IMG/VR virus record: IMGVR_UViG_3300025646_000245
Location: 1 to 28,201 of that record
DNA from: a virus
Length of the DNA: 28,201 nucleotides
Direction: 5' to 3' (one strand)
A model generated the notes under the pieces. The model saw only the letters and a program-made list of their open reading frames with translations. It was not told the origin of the DNA and did not search any database. Shown here piece by piece: positions 16,982 to 25,047 of the stretch. Each line of letters starts with the position of its first letter. Position 1 is the first letter of the stretch. The position numbers and the translations under genes were made by a program.

Positions 16982-19005
16982 TGGCAACTCAAGTACAATG
17001 GCGTGGTGGCTCTACTAATGAGCACAACACATTCGTTGGTGCAGCACGTGAAATCACGGTTGACACCGACAAACAAACTCTTGTCGTTCATGACAATAGT
17101 ACAGCTGGCGGTCATCCGCTTCTTCGTGAAGATCAAGATAACCTTCCTAGCTCAGTTACTAATGGTCTTTATACGCCTGGTACTAATCAGGTAGCCCTGG
17201 CTACTGGTGGTACTGGGAAGTTGTTTATTGATGCGAATGGGAAGGTTGGCATTGCCACCACGGATCCTAAAAGCAAACTTGATGTAATCGGCACCGACGT
17301 AAGTTATCCTGGTCTTAAATCTGCCGACGCTCCTACTACTGTTGTAGCAAATGCTGCAGCCAATACTTATGTACGTGTGGCAGGTGGTTTGTATGCAAAT
17401 GCGTCGTCAGTCAATTTAGACCTAAGTGTAGGTCAAGCCAAGAATGCAAACATTCAAAGTGGTTGGCGGCTCAAGGCAAAGTCATCGGCAACGGTTGCAA
17501 ACCCCTCTGGTTCAGATTTCCAGATTATTCCCACAACGCTGGCTACAACAAGCGCAACAAGCTTAACAGAAGGGTCGGCGGCTCTAACTATTCTCAATAC
17601 AGGCAACGTCGGCATAGGGTCCACAAGCCCAACCGGAAACCTAACAGTTAATAATACCACCGGTAACTGCGTCTTGGAGATCACTAGAGGCGCTCCCGGA
17701 GCCGGTTACGGATACCAACTCACTGGAGCCAGCGGGGCAACAACGCCTGCTCTACGTTTCACCCCAATGTCTAATGGAGTTTGGGGCGACGAAGCCATGC
17801 GCCTGGACGCATCCGGCAATCTTGGCATTGGCACCCAAAATCCGCAGCAGCCTTTGCACATCAAAAATGCAGGATCGTCGGCATGTCGATTGGTTCTAGA
17901 AAATACCGGCAGCAGTTCGGTTACATCTACGCAGGTATGGTCTCAAAATGACGATCTTGTTTTTGATACCAATGGCAGTGATAAAGTCCGCATCACCAGC
18001 GATGGCAAAGTCGGCATTGGCAACCAGGCTCCTAACTACGCTTTAGACGTTACTGGCTCAATTAACGCTTACAACGGCTTTTTACGCATAGCAGGAACAT
18101 CAAGTCCTTCTGGTAATGACCCTCATATTTATCGCCCAGGATCATCGGAAATGGGTTTTTGGGCAGGAGGCGATGAGCGGATGCGCATCGACAGCTCCGG
18201 CAACCTGTTGGTTGGCACGACTAGCAGTACTAGCGTTGGTTCTAGTGTTGGTGCAAAAATCCAAACAAGGTTTTCTAGTTCTAATGTAGGTATTTCTGTA
18301 GTAAGAGAAAACAACACGCCAATCATTGCACTTGGCCGTGCAAATGGCGTAGTGGCACAGATAGTATCGGATAATCAAGCGTTAGGCGAAATTCGTTTTG
18401 CAGGAGCAGACGGTACAGATTTAGAAAGTATAGCCGCCTCGATTACTTGCGAAGTAGACGGCACCCCTGGCGCTAATGATATGCCAGGCCGCCTAGTGTT
18501 CTCCACTAACCCCGGGTCTCCGGCGACTGGTCCGACCACAAGAATGGAGTTGAAAGCCGACGGCAGGTTATATGTTCAAGGCGTTTATGACTTTACTGCT
18601 TCAGCATCTACCGTTGTAGTACAACCTAATGGATTAATTGCTCGATCCTCGTCGTCGATTAAATACAAAACAAACGTTGAGACAATTCAAGATCAATACT
18701 CTGATGCGATCTTAAATGTCCGTCCTGTCTGGTATCAATCACTTTCTGAGCTTGATAATCCAGACTGGGGTTGGTGGGGTTTTATTGCAGAAGAGGTAGC
18801 AGAAATTGATCCTAGGCTTGTTCATTGGAAAACCGTTGAGTCTGTCGTTCAAGAGGACGGCAGTCGGGTTGAAACACCCTGCGATCCAGCACCTGAAGAC
18901 GTTGCATACGACCGCTTTGTCCCACACCTGCTAAACCTGATCAAGCGCCAGCAGCAAGCAATCGAAACCCTTGAGGCCAAAGTTGCTGCCCTTGAGAGCG
19001 CGTAA
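16981..19005 (+). CDS. Distal tail fibre/spike with S74 intramolecular chaperone
   Basis: This 674-residue fibre begins VQWRGGSTNEHNTFVGAARE, a frequent start for phage fibre proteins ('RRGT..E...FTGA.GE...D'). The body has repeats of the trimer-forming type GxVGIGxxxPxxxLxV (for example GKVGIATTDPKSKLDVIG, GNLGIGTQNPQQPLHIKN, GKVGIGNQAPNYALDVTG). The C-terminus is an S74 (endosialidase-type) chaperone that trimerises and cuts itself off: SSIKYKTNVETI fits the SxxxxKxN pattern with candidate catalytic Ser558 and Lys563, then WGFIAEEVAEIDP. A terminal coiled coil follows. The stretch from about 17430 to 18590 uses more GGC/GCC/AAC codons than neighbours, suggesting an exchanged host-range module. 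Confidence 0.92.
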   Translation: MATQVQWRGGSTNEHNTFVGAAREITVDTDKQTLVVHDNSTAGGHPLLREDQDNLPSSVTNGLYTPGTNQVALATGGTGKLFIDANGKVGIATTDPKSKLDVIGTDVSYPGLKSADAPTTVVANAAANTYVRVAGGLYANASSVNLDLSVGQAKNANIQSGWRLKAKSSATVANPSGSDFQIIPTTLATTSATSLTEGSAALTILNTGNVGIGSTSPTGNLTVNNTTGNCVLEITRGAPGAGYGYQLTGASGATTPALRFTPMSNGVWGDEAMRLDASGNLGIGTQNPQQPLHIKNAGSSACRLVLENTGSSSVTSTQVWSQNDDLVFDTNGSDKVRITSDGKVGIGNQAPNYALDVTGSINAYNGFLRIAGTSSPSGNDPHIYRPGSSEMGFWAGGDERMRIDSSGNLLVGTTSSTSVGSSVGAKIQTRFSSSNVGISVVRENNTPIIALGRANGVVAQIVSDNQALGEIRFAGADGTDLESIAASITCEVDGTPGANDMPGRLVFSTNPGSPATGPTTRMELKADGRLYVQGVYDFTASASTVVVQPNGLIARSSSSIKYKTNVETIQDQYSDAILNVRPVWYQSLSELDNPDWGWWGFIAEEVAEIDPRLVHWKTVESVVQEDGSRVETPCDPAPEDVAYDRFVPHLLNLIKRQQQAIETLEAKVAALESA

Positions 19006-19065
19006 TCCCCTTCACTAGGCGGGCAACCGGCCTACTCAACTGGTTGCACCACAGCTAACACTCTA

Positions 19066-19097
19066 GGCACTCCATTACGGGGTGCCTTTTCTTTTAT
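19066..19097 (+). terminator. Intrinsic terminator after the fibre genes
   Basis: GGCACTCC (19066-19073) pairs with GGGGTGCC (19079-19086) with one G-T pair and loop ATTAC, then TTTTCTTTT. A weaker hairpin (GCAACC/GGTTGC, about 19023-19047) precedes it. It ends the virion-structure transcript. Confidence 0.88.
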
Positions 19098-19124
19098 TCA
19101 CTCACAACAAACCATTTACTTATC

Positions 19125-19456
19125 ATGACTAACCCCGGTATCGACTTTCCTTTCACCGTTATCGACATCGCCAACATGGAGCGTACCCTTTCTGACGGTA
19201 TTGTCTAACGCTTCACTACACCATCACTCGTTTCAACGAAGGTGAACAAGCTGGTGCTTATGGCTCGCTTGGTCTCCAGGCTCCTGATCCCATCGAATCG
19301 GCTATCCCTTATGCCGAACTGACTAAGGAAATCGTCGTGCAATGGGTGCGTGATCAACTTACCGAAGAAAAGGTCACCGAAATTGAAGCTGCACTTGATG
19401 CACAGATTGCTGAAAAGCTTGCTCCTACCAAAGCTGCAGGCGTTCCCTGGGCTTGA
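19125..19456 (+). pseudogene. Small phage protein gene split by a frameshift (DUF7936-like)
   Basis: ATG at 19125 codes for 27 residues ending NMERTLSDGIV, then TAA at 19206. The -1 frame, open from this point to TGA at 19454-19456, continues with LHYTITRFNEGEQAGAYGSL, ..APDP.., and ends KAAGVPWA. Joined as DGIV-LT-LHYTIT the pieces make one protein of about 110 residues with the layout of a small family in cyanophages and other phages (N-terminal 'ME/QR...DG.V...H....', 'YG..G..PDP', 'W...', C-terminal 'GVPW'), which I recall as DUF7936. The second part has no start of its own. Loss of one base near 19203-19207 (GTCCTAACG to GTCTAACG) explains it. A sequencing error or recoding is equally possible. 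Function unknown; it follows the fibre terminator. Confidence 0.7.
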
Positions 19457-19482
19457 TAACCTAAACACTTGAGGTAACTCTC

Positions 19483-19680
19483 ATGCTTACTTTTCTTGGC
19501 GTTAAAGTGACCTATGAGTCGCTTGTTTTCCTTGCACTGTTCCTTGGTTCTGAAGTCATTGGTGCTTCTAAACTGAAGGATAACAGTGTTGTACAACTGA
19601 TCCTGAGTGGCATCAATGCACTCAAACCTCTTCGCCGTGAGGATGATCAGATCAATCGTGTTAAAGACGTATTCAAATGA
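19483..19680 (+). CDS. Small membrane protein, holin candidate (65 aa)
   Basis: The product has one strong hydrophobic segment at about residues 13-30 (SLVFLALFLGSEVIGA) and a charged C-terminus (RREDDQINRVKDVFK). ATG at 19483 follows a GAGG Shine-Dalgarno. The stop overlaps the endolysin ATG by four bases (ATGA), a tight coupling typical of holin-endolysin pairs, so release of the downstream enzyme is the likely role. With one clear segment it could be a pinholin or an accessory membrane protein instead. A second candidate lies at 20646-20879. Confidence 0.65.
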   Translation: MLTFLGVKVTYESLVFLALFLGSEVIGASKLKDNSVVQLILSGINALKPLRREDDQINRVKDVFK

Positions 19681-20252
19681 GCATCAAACTCCTTGACGTA
19701 ATTAAAAGCTTCAAGGGGTATCCTCATCAAGTAAAGGCCATTGAACAGCTTGAGGGTCTCCTCGGTAACTATGGCCTTTCTGATGATGTTGAATGGGTAC
19801 GGACATGGCGTTCTACAACCGCAGCGCCTACCCAATCACAACCCCAAGAAATTTCTAATACCTGGGAAGGTATTGAAGCTGCAGCAAAGGCAGCTGGTGC
19901 TAAGTTCCCAGAAGTAGTCGCTGCACAATGGGCACTTGAAAGTGCATACGGTACAGCACTATCCGGTAAAAATAACTACTTTGGTATCAAAGGAACAGGT
20001 ACGGTTAAAACTACCTGGGAAGATTATGGCAGTGGTCCTGTAACCATCAAAGCTTCCTTTAAAGACTTCGATACCCCATACGACTGTGTGAATCACCTTG
20101 TTACCCAATGGTATAAAGATTACAAAGGGTATAAAGGTGTCAATCGAGCCACCTCTCGTGAAGATTGTGCATACCTCCTGAAGCGTGAAGGTTATGCCAC
20201 TGATCCCGACTATTCACAGAAGCTGATTCGATTGATGGAGCATCATGAGTAG
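19677..20252 (+). CDS. Endolysin, GH73 N-acetylglucosaminidase type
   Basis: The 191-residue enzyme should cleave the glycan strand of peptidoglycan for lysis. The FlgJ/GH73 signature is clear: FPEVVAAQWALESAYGT with probable catalytic Glu88, then GKNNYFGIKG and a C-terminal half with FKDFDTPYDCVNHLV and CAYLLKREGYATDPDYSQKLI, typical of the family. The first ~60 residues (LLDVIKSFKGYPHQVKAIEQLEGLL) form a separate helical region of unknown role, possibly binding. There is no signal peptide, so export would need a holin; the gene immediately upstream fits. T7 uses an amidase (gp3.5) in a different position, so this is a lineage-specific replacement. Confidence 0.92.
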   Translation: MSIKLLDVIKSFKGYPHQVKAIEQLEGLLGNYGLSDDVEWVRTWRSTTAAPTQSQPQEISNTWEGIEAAAKAAGAKFPEVVAAQWALESAYGTALSGKNNYFGIKGTGTVKTTWEDYGSGPVTIKASFKDFDTPYDCVNHLVTQWYKDYKGYKGVNRATSREDCAYLLKREGYATDPDYSQKLIRLMEHHE

Positions 20253-20646
20253 TACAACTTACAACATCACGCCTGGTAGGTACGAACGTCAACTACCTGT
20301 AGCTACACAAGTACATTTTAAAAGTTCAGCAAACAGTACTAATGCTACCATTGTTAAAGGTAGTGCTGGTACTGTTTTTAGTATGATTATTCACAACACT
20401 GCTACCGCTGGTGTTGGTAATGATTGTCACCTTAGACTTTATAATTTAGATCGTCTCCCTGTTGTAGGGACTGATGTACCGATGGCGGTTATTCAATTAT
20501 CTAGTGGTAGTTCAAAGGAAGTTAACTTTACCAGTGGTATTACTTTTACCAACGGTATTGCTTATTCAATGACTGCTGGTGATAATTTGCTTGATGCTAC
20601 AGCAGTTAGTGCTGACGCTGTTCAACTTTACATGGGGTACATGTAA
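20245..20646 (+). CDS. Small beta-rich probable virion protein (133 aa)
   Basis: The 133-residue product has alternating beta strands and Gly/Ser/Thr turns: VKGSAGTVFSMIIHNTATAG, CHLRLYNLDRLPVVGTDVPM, FTSGITFTNGIAYSMTAGDN. This pattern (a 'LKLYN...PTVGTD.P' segment followed by 'G..F..GIA..IT') recurs in small proteins of marine phages usually listed as putative structural proteins; no experimental role is known to me. The start overlaps the endolysin 3' end by eight bases and its stop overlaps the next start by one, so it belongs to the lysis/packaging chain. Confidence 0.78.
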   Translation: MSSTTYNITPGRYERQLPVATQVHFKSSANSTNATIVKGSAGTVFSMIIHNTATAGVGNDCHLRLYNLDRLPVVGTDVPMAVIQLSSGSSKEVNFTSGITFTNGIAYSMTAGDNLLDATAVSADAVQLYMGYM

Positions 20647-20879
20647 TGCTTGAAGCAGGAGTAGCGGCGGGCATAGCATTACTTACAGCTATTGTGTCTG
20701 TTCATAATAGACTTTACACTAAAATTTGTGAAGTTGATAGTCGTGTTGACAAAGTAGAGCTACGTGTTGCTGAACACTACGTTCAAAAGCAAGAACTTTC
20801 AATAGCTCTTCAAAAGATGGAGGATCACATGATCCGTATTGAGAACAAATTAGACCAGATCGTATTAAGAAATGGCTAA
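20646..20879 (+). CDS. Membrane-anchored coiled-coil protein, holin or spanin candidate (77 aa)
   Basis: Residues 4-19 (AGVAAGIALLTAIVSV) are a hydrophobic N-terminal helix, followed by a charged heptad-like helix (VDSRVDKVELRVAEHY, LQKMEDHMIRIENKLDQI). This matches small class II holins and also inner-membrane spanins. It sits immediately upstream of the small terminase, the place of holin gene 17.5 in T7, and overlaps that gene by eight bases. Role assigned by topology and gene order only. Confidence 0.65.
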   Translation: MLEAGVAAGIALLTAIVSVHNRLYTKICEVDSRVDKVELRVAEHYVQKQELSIALQKMEDHMIRIENKLDQIVLRNG

Positions 20880-21123
20880 CAAAAAAGCATCTGAGGATAT
20901 GTTTAACGAGCTTCACAACCTTGTTACTACTGAATTCCTCAAGCGTATTAAATCTGGAGAGGCAACTGCACAAGAACTAAAGGCTGCTTGTGATTGGCTC
21001 GCTAAAAATGACATCAGTGGTGTTGCTTACGACGGTAACCCACTTGATAAACTAGCTACGGTCCTACCTAAGGTTGACCCTGAACTTGTACAACGGAGAC
21101 TTTATGGCAAGTCGTACGTCTGA
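20872..21123 (+). CDS. Terminase small subunit (T7 gp18-like DNA maturase A)
   Basis: This 83-residue protein would recognise concatemeric DNA for packaging and bring in the large subunit. The segment FNELHNLVTTEFLKRIKSGEATAQELKAACDWLAKNDISG is typical of small DNA-packaging proteins of T7-like phages (helix, 'GEAT..EL.A...WL..N.I'). Length is close to T7 gp18 (89). It overlaps the upstream membrane-protein gene by eight bases and the next gene by 20. Its partner, the large subunit, lies 2.2 kb downstream, further than in T7 where only the Rz-type genes intervene. Confidence 0.88.
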   Translation: MANKKASEDMFNELHNLVTTEFLKRIKSGEATAQELKAACDWLAKNDISGVAYDGNPLDKLATVLPKVDPELVQRRLYGKSYV

Positions 21124-21349
21124 TTACTACAAAAAGAATCCTAAAGCACGAGCTAAACGTCTTAAGCAACAAGCTAAGTACAATCGTCAATCTTTGCAAA
21201 TTCAAAAACGTGTTGAACTTAACCGAGAAAATCACAAACGTGGTACCTACGGAAATGGTGACGGAAAGGATGTCTCACACAAAAAAGATGGTTCAACTGT
21301 ACTTGAAAAAGCGTCTCAAAATCGAGCTAGGAATCGGTCTAGGAAATGA
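21104..21349 (+). CDS. Very basic small protein (81 aa)
   Basis: ATG at 21104 follows a GGAG Shine-Dalgarno (CGGAGACTTTATGG), which decides the start over an upstream in-frame candidate at 21074. The product (MASRTSDYYKKNPKARAKRL...) is packed with Lys and Arg and ends in RARNRSRK, with no hydrophobic stretch. Proteins beginning with 'SRTSDYY.KNPKA' occur next to HNH genes in other cyanophages from memory. DNA binding or condensation is plausible but unproven. It overlaps the small terminase gene by 20 bases and the HNH gene by four. Confidence 0.78.
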   Translation: MASRTSDYYKKNPKARAKRLKQQAKYNRQSLQIQKRVELNRENHKRGTYGNGDGKDVSHKKDGSTVLEKASQNRARNRSRK

Positions 21350-21672
21350 CTCCGTTGCTGCCAACCCCTGATCACTACCTTCAAAACCTAATAACCATGA
21401 CAAGTCCTGAAGCTAAACGGCTCTGGAGAAGAGCCATCAAAGAGCACTTCAATTGTCAATGTGTCTATTGTGGAGAAACTTATGAATTACATGAACTCAC
21501 TCTTGATCACGTCCGTCCTCGCTGCTTTGGTGGTGAAGACCTTACATCAAATCTTGTACCCTCATGTTGGAGTTGTAATCAGGCAAAAGGTAGCAGTAAC
21601 TGGTTATCGTGGATGCGAAAAACATTCGGGATAACACATAGAGAACATCTTATTTTACAGCATATTAGGTAA
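21346..21672 (+). CDS. HNH endonuclease (108 aa)
   Basis: The core HNH fold is visible: CVYCGE (first zinc pair), LTLDHVRPRCFGGEDLTSNL (the Asp-His catalytic pair, the GG turn and the Asn), and SCWSCNQAKG (second zinc pair and last Asn-x-x-Lys). It would cut DNA in a metal-dependent way. Located between small and large terminase genes, it may be a packaging HNH as in HK97-like phages, where the nuclease works with terminase, or a free-standing homing enzyme. The start at 21346 overlaps the previous stop (AATGA); an internal ATG at 21397 (MTSPEAKRLW) is an alternative. Confidence 0.9.
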   Translation: MTPLLPTPDHYLQNLITMTSPEAKRLWRRAIKEHFNCQCVYCGETYELHELTLDHVRPRCFGGEDLTSNLVPSCWSCNQAKGSSNWLSWMRKTFGITHREHLILQHIR

Positions 21673-22979
21673 TGGCAGAAGAACTTAGACCTAAACCTAA
21701 AGGTTACAAACCATCAGGTCGTAAATTTAATATGTTAGAGCAGACTCCTGGTGGTGAAGATCTTTTATATAGCCATCCTGGAAATGCTGAATACAGGAAA
21801 TGGTATAAACGAGCTGCACAATTGTTTGGAGCCGAAGGTCATCACGTTGTAGATTTAGCGTATATTGATCAATTACTTTATAATGCTGGATTTACATCGG
21901 GTGCTCATGGTACTGAAAATTTTAGTGAAGTTCGTAATTATATTATCGAACAAGTTAGAGAAAAAGGTGTCGATTTAGGCAATGTACGTGAAAACATTGT
22001 ACCATTAAGTCAACGTAAAACCGTTAAAGGTGTCGAAAAAACGGGTATGGCTCATAAATGGACTCATGATTTGTATAACATGATTCCTGAAGATCCGCCT
22101 GAAAAACTTCGTTCTTTAACAGCTGATCAATTTGTTGATTATATTGTTGATAAAGCTCGAACTAGAAAACAACTTGTTATAGATGCAATGGTCCACAAAA
22201 TGGACGCATTGTACCAAACTTATCCTAAGCTTAAAAATGCCCCTATTTCTAAGATTGAAGCTTGGATTAGTAAAAATCAACAAATTTGGGGTCAACTTGG
22301 AGATGATAGTTTTAAACAAGCTGTAGGTATTAAACTTCAACAACCTGAAGTACCAGGACAACCACGTGGTCGTGTTCCTTTCCCAAGGGTTGATGTTGAA
22401 GAATTAATGATGGGTACTACCAAAGGTTTCCTTGGAGTGGACCCTTTAGCTGCTGCTGCAGCTGGTGCTGCTAATCTTATTAAAAAGAATATCAGCGGAA
22501 GCTTGATGGGTGCTGGTTACTCTTTATCTAATCCAGATGTACAAACTGCTGTTGAAAGTGGTGATGTACAGACTGTAGCTGCAGAGCTTGGTAAAGATAT
22601 TGTAGCAGGAGCTGCAGTTGAACAAGGAACTAAATTTTTAATGCAACGAGGCGTTGTTCAATTGGCGCCTGCTGTTAGCACAGCTTTAAGCGCAGCCGGT
22701 CCTGTTACCTTAGCTGCTACTTTAGGTGGTAGTCAAGATGTTAAAGTTCAACAGCAAAAGTTTGAAGAGTATGCTGAATCTTTACCACCACAACAAGCAG
22801 CAGAAGTTCGTCAACGTCGTCAACAATCTTTGGAAGAACAAAGTAAACCATTAATTGATGGTAACCAAATGCTTGGTTCTATTCAAAACGAACTTAAATA
22901 CATCGGTGGTCAAGTAAGGCTTGGTAGGCTACCGTATGGACTTGAACAAGCTGCTGGCTGGATAAAGTCTGCATTCTAA
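21672..22979 (+). CDS. 435-aa protein with HNH-like N-terminus and hydrophobic C-terminal half
   Basis: I do not recognise a named family. Residues about 40-180 carry a pattern like His-Me-finger (HNH-type) nucleases: AEGHHVVDLAYIDQLL (His57, His58), RENIVPLSQR (Asn108) and GMAHKWTHDLYN (His128, His132). A Pro-rich linker (EVPGQPRGRVPFPR) leads to a C-terminal half with Ala/Gly-rich hydrophobic stretches (GVDPLAAAAAGAANLI near 255-270; LAPAVSTALSAAGPVTLAAT near 330-350) and a Gln-rich helix near the end. It could be a virion protein delivered with DNA, or a packaging factor; both are inference. Start overlaps the HNH stop by one base, and a strong terminator follows. Confidence 0.75.
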   Translation: MAEELRPKPKGYKPSGRKFNMLEQTPGGEDLLYSHPGNAEYRKWYKRAAQLFGAEGHHVVDLAYIDQLLYNAGFTSGAHGTENFSEVRNYIIEQVREKGVDLGNVRENIVPLSQRKTVKGVEKTGMAHKWTHDLYNMIPEDPPEKLRSLTADQFVDYIVDKARTRKQLVIDAMVHKMDALYQTYPKLKNAPISKIEAWISKNQQIWGQLGDDSFKQAVGIKLQQPEVPGQPRGRVPFPRVDVEELMMGTTKGFLGVDPLAAAAAGAANLIKKNISGSLMGAGYSLSNPDVQTAVESGDVQTVAAELGKDIVAGAAVEQGTKFLMQRGVVQLAPAVSTALSAAGPVTLAATLGGSQDVKVQQQKFEEYAESLPPQQAAEVRQRRQQSLEEQSKPLIDGNQMLGSIQNELKYIGGQVRLGRLPYGLEQAAGWIKSAF

Positions 22980-23007
22980 TGTGTATTGACACACGCTAAT
23001 ACTTACA

Positions 23008-23047
23008 GAGAGGTACCTACAAGCCCCTACAAGGTGCCTCTCCTTTT
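23008..23047 (+). terminator. Intrinsic terminator between the 435-aa gene and the large terminase
   Basis: GAGAGGTACCT (23008-23018) pairs with AGGTGCCTCTC (23032-23042), an 11-pair stem with one G-T pair and a 13-base loop, followed by CTTTTACTT. The large-terminase unit must therefore be read by readthrough or from its own start; no convincing promoter was seen between here and 23103. Confidence 0.82.
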
Positions 23048-23102
23048 ACTTAGGTACATTCTATCATACAAACGTTTTAAGCACCCTTATAGACGATTTT
23101 CA

Positions 23103-23321
23103 ATGAACCTTTATTACATACTTTTTACGGTCATCTTACTTGCAATTGTTGTAGAACCATTATTCCTTCGTTGGCTTTATCTTCAAGTTAGTCGTGGTGA
23201 ACTCTTTATTCAACGAACACTCTTTATGATTAAACTACGTTGGGATATGTTCTCCATCCGACAAGGTTGGCATGATGATAAATACCTAAACATGGCTAAG
23301 GAGTTGATGCAAGATGAGTGA
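23103..23321 (+). CDS. Small membrane protein before the large terminase (72 aa)
   Basis: Residues 3-27 (LYYILFTVILLAIVVEPLFL) form a clear N-terminal membrane segment, followed by a basic, aromatic helix (WLYLQVSRGELFIQRTLFMI) and an acidic end (MAKELMQDE). I chose ATG 23103 rather than an upstream candidate at 22986 because the latter would read through the terminator. It overlaps the large terminase by eight bases, the position of the Rz spanin gene (18.5) in T7. A spanin-like or other lysis role is possible; there is no obvious long periplasmic coiled coil, so the assignment is weak. Confidence 0.65.
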   Translation: MNLYYILFTVILLAIVVEPLFLRWLYLQVSRGELFIQRTLFMIKLRWDMFSIRQGWHDDKYLNMAKELMQDE

Positions 23322-25047
23322 TGTACTAAAGGCTCTTCAAGGTGATTTTAAACTATTTCTTCAAGCACTGTGGCAACAGCTAGATCTACCCTCACCTACA
23401 CGTGCTCAATACGCTATTGCAGACTACCTACAACACGGTCCTAAACGACTACAGATCCAAGCATTTCGAGGAGTCGGTAAATCATGGATTACTGGTGCAT
23501 TTGTGCTATGGACTCTCTTTAATAATGCTGAAAAGAAGATCATGATTATTTCAGCATCAAAAGAACGTGCTGATAACATGTCTATCTTCCTTCAAAAGTT
23601 AATTATTGAGACACCATGGCTATCACATTTGAGACCAAAGAGTGATGATGCCCGGTGGTCTCGTATTAGCTTTGACGTGAACTGTAGTCCTCACCAAGCA
23701 CCATCCGTTAAATCAGTCGGTATTACGGGTCAGTTGACTGGTTCTCGTGCTGACCTAATGATTCTAGACGATATTGAGGTGCCTGGTAACTCCATGACAG
23801 AGATGATGCGAGAAAAGCTCCTTCAACTTTGTACTGAAGCTGAATCCATCCTAACACCAAAGAAAGATAGTCGTATCATGTACCTTGGTACACCACAGAC
23901 TACCTTTACCATCTACCGTAAACTAGCTGAACGTAACTACAAACCATTTGTCTGGCCAGCACGTTACCCACGTAAGTTATCTAACTACGAAGGACTCCTT
24001 GCACCACAGATCCAAGAAGACATTGATCAAGGTTCTGAACCATGGGATGTAACAGACCCTGATCGCTTCTCTAACGACGATCTAATTGAACGGGAAGCAT
24101 CCATGGGTCGTAGCAACTTTATGCTACAGTTTATGCTAGACACCAGTCTTAGTGACGCTGAAAAGTTCCCACTTAAGATGGCAGACCTTATCGTTACAGC
24201 AGTTAACCCTAAGGAATGTCCTGATGCTGTAGTGTGGTGTTCTGACCCAAGTAATGTCATTAAAGACCTACCTACTGTTGGTCTACCTGGTGATTACTTC
24301 TACTCACCAATGGTTATGCAAGGTGAATGGTTACCCTACACAGAAACTATCTGCTCCGTAGACCCTAGCGGTAGAGGTACCGACGAAACAGCAGCTTCTT
24401 TCCTTTCTCAACGTAACGGTTTCATCTACCTCCATGAAGTACGTGCTTACACTGATGGCTATAGTGATGCTACTTTGTTAGACATCCTTAGAGGTTGTAA
24501 AAAATACGGTGTAACTAAACTTCTTATTGAAACTAACTTTGGTGATGGTATCGTTGCAGAACTATTCCGTAAACACCTTCAACAAACTAAACAAGCTATT
24601 GATATTGATGAAGTCCGAGCTAATGTCCGAAAAGAAGACCGTATTATTGATACCCTTGAGCCTGTTCTTAATCAACATAAGCTTATTGTTAATCGGTCTG
24701 TGGTGGAATGGGACTTCAACTCGAATAAAGAAGCCGCACCCGAAACTAGACTCCTCTATATGCTGTTCTATCAGATGTCAAGGATGTGTCGGGAAAAAGG
24801 TGCCGTAAGACACGATGATAGATTAGACTCATTAGCTCAAGGTGTTAAATACTTTACAGATTCTCTTGCTATCTCTGCTTATGAAGCTGTTAAACTTCGT
24901 AAACAAGAAGATTGGAATGATATGCAAGAATCTTGGTTAGATGACCCTCAATCAGCAGCTAATCACATGGCATTTGGATTCAATTTAGACCAACGTAGAC
25001 AAGCAAGACAACTAGCTGGTAAAAAGTCAGTCCCTACCTGGGTTTAG
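23314..25047 (+). CDS. Terminase large subunit (T7 gp19-like)
   Basis: The 577-residue motor-nuclease packages DNA into proheads. The ATPase has Walker A AFRGVGKS (residues 50-57), IMIISASKERADNMSIFLQ, the family block SVKSVGITGQLTGSRADLMI and Walker B LDDIE (151-155), then the coupling motif YLGTPQT. The RNase-H-like nuclease has SVDPSGRGTDET (about 349-360), ETNFGDG and DDRLDSLAQG with acidic metal ligands. Blocks and length match T7 gp19 (586) closely. A Shine-Dalgarno (AAGGAG) sits upstream, inside the preceding gene. A long hairpin terminator follows the stop by about 50 bases. Confidence 0.97.
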   Translation: MSDVLKALQGDFKLFLQALWQQLDLPSPTRAQYAIADYLQHGPKRLQIQAFRGVGKSWITGAFVLWTLFNNAEKKIMIISASKERADNMSIFLQKLIIETPWLSHLRPKSDDARWSRISFDVNCSPHQAPSVKSVGITGQLTGSRADLMILDDIEVPGNSMTEMMREKLLQLCTEAESILTPKKDSRIMYLGTPQTTFTIYRKLAERNYKPFVWPARYPRKLSNYEGLLAPQIQEDIDQGSEPWDVTDPDRFSNDDLIEREASMGRSNFMLQFMLDTSLSDAEKFPLKMADLIVTAVNPKECPDAVVWCSDPSNVIKDLPTVGLPGDYFYSPMVMQGEWLPYTETICSVDPSGRGTDETAASFLSQRNGFIYLHEVRAYTDGYSDATLLDILRGCKKYGVTKLLIETNFGDGIVAELFRKHLQQTKQAIDIDEVRANVRKEDRIIDTLEPVLNQHKLIVNRSVVEWDFNSNKEAAPETRLLYMLFYQMSRMCREKGAVRHDDRLDSLAQGVKYFTDSLAISAYEAVKLRKQEDWNDMQESWLDDPQSAANHMAFGFNLDQRRQARQLAGKKSVPTWV

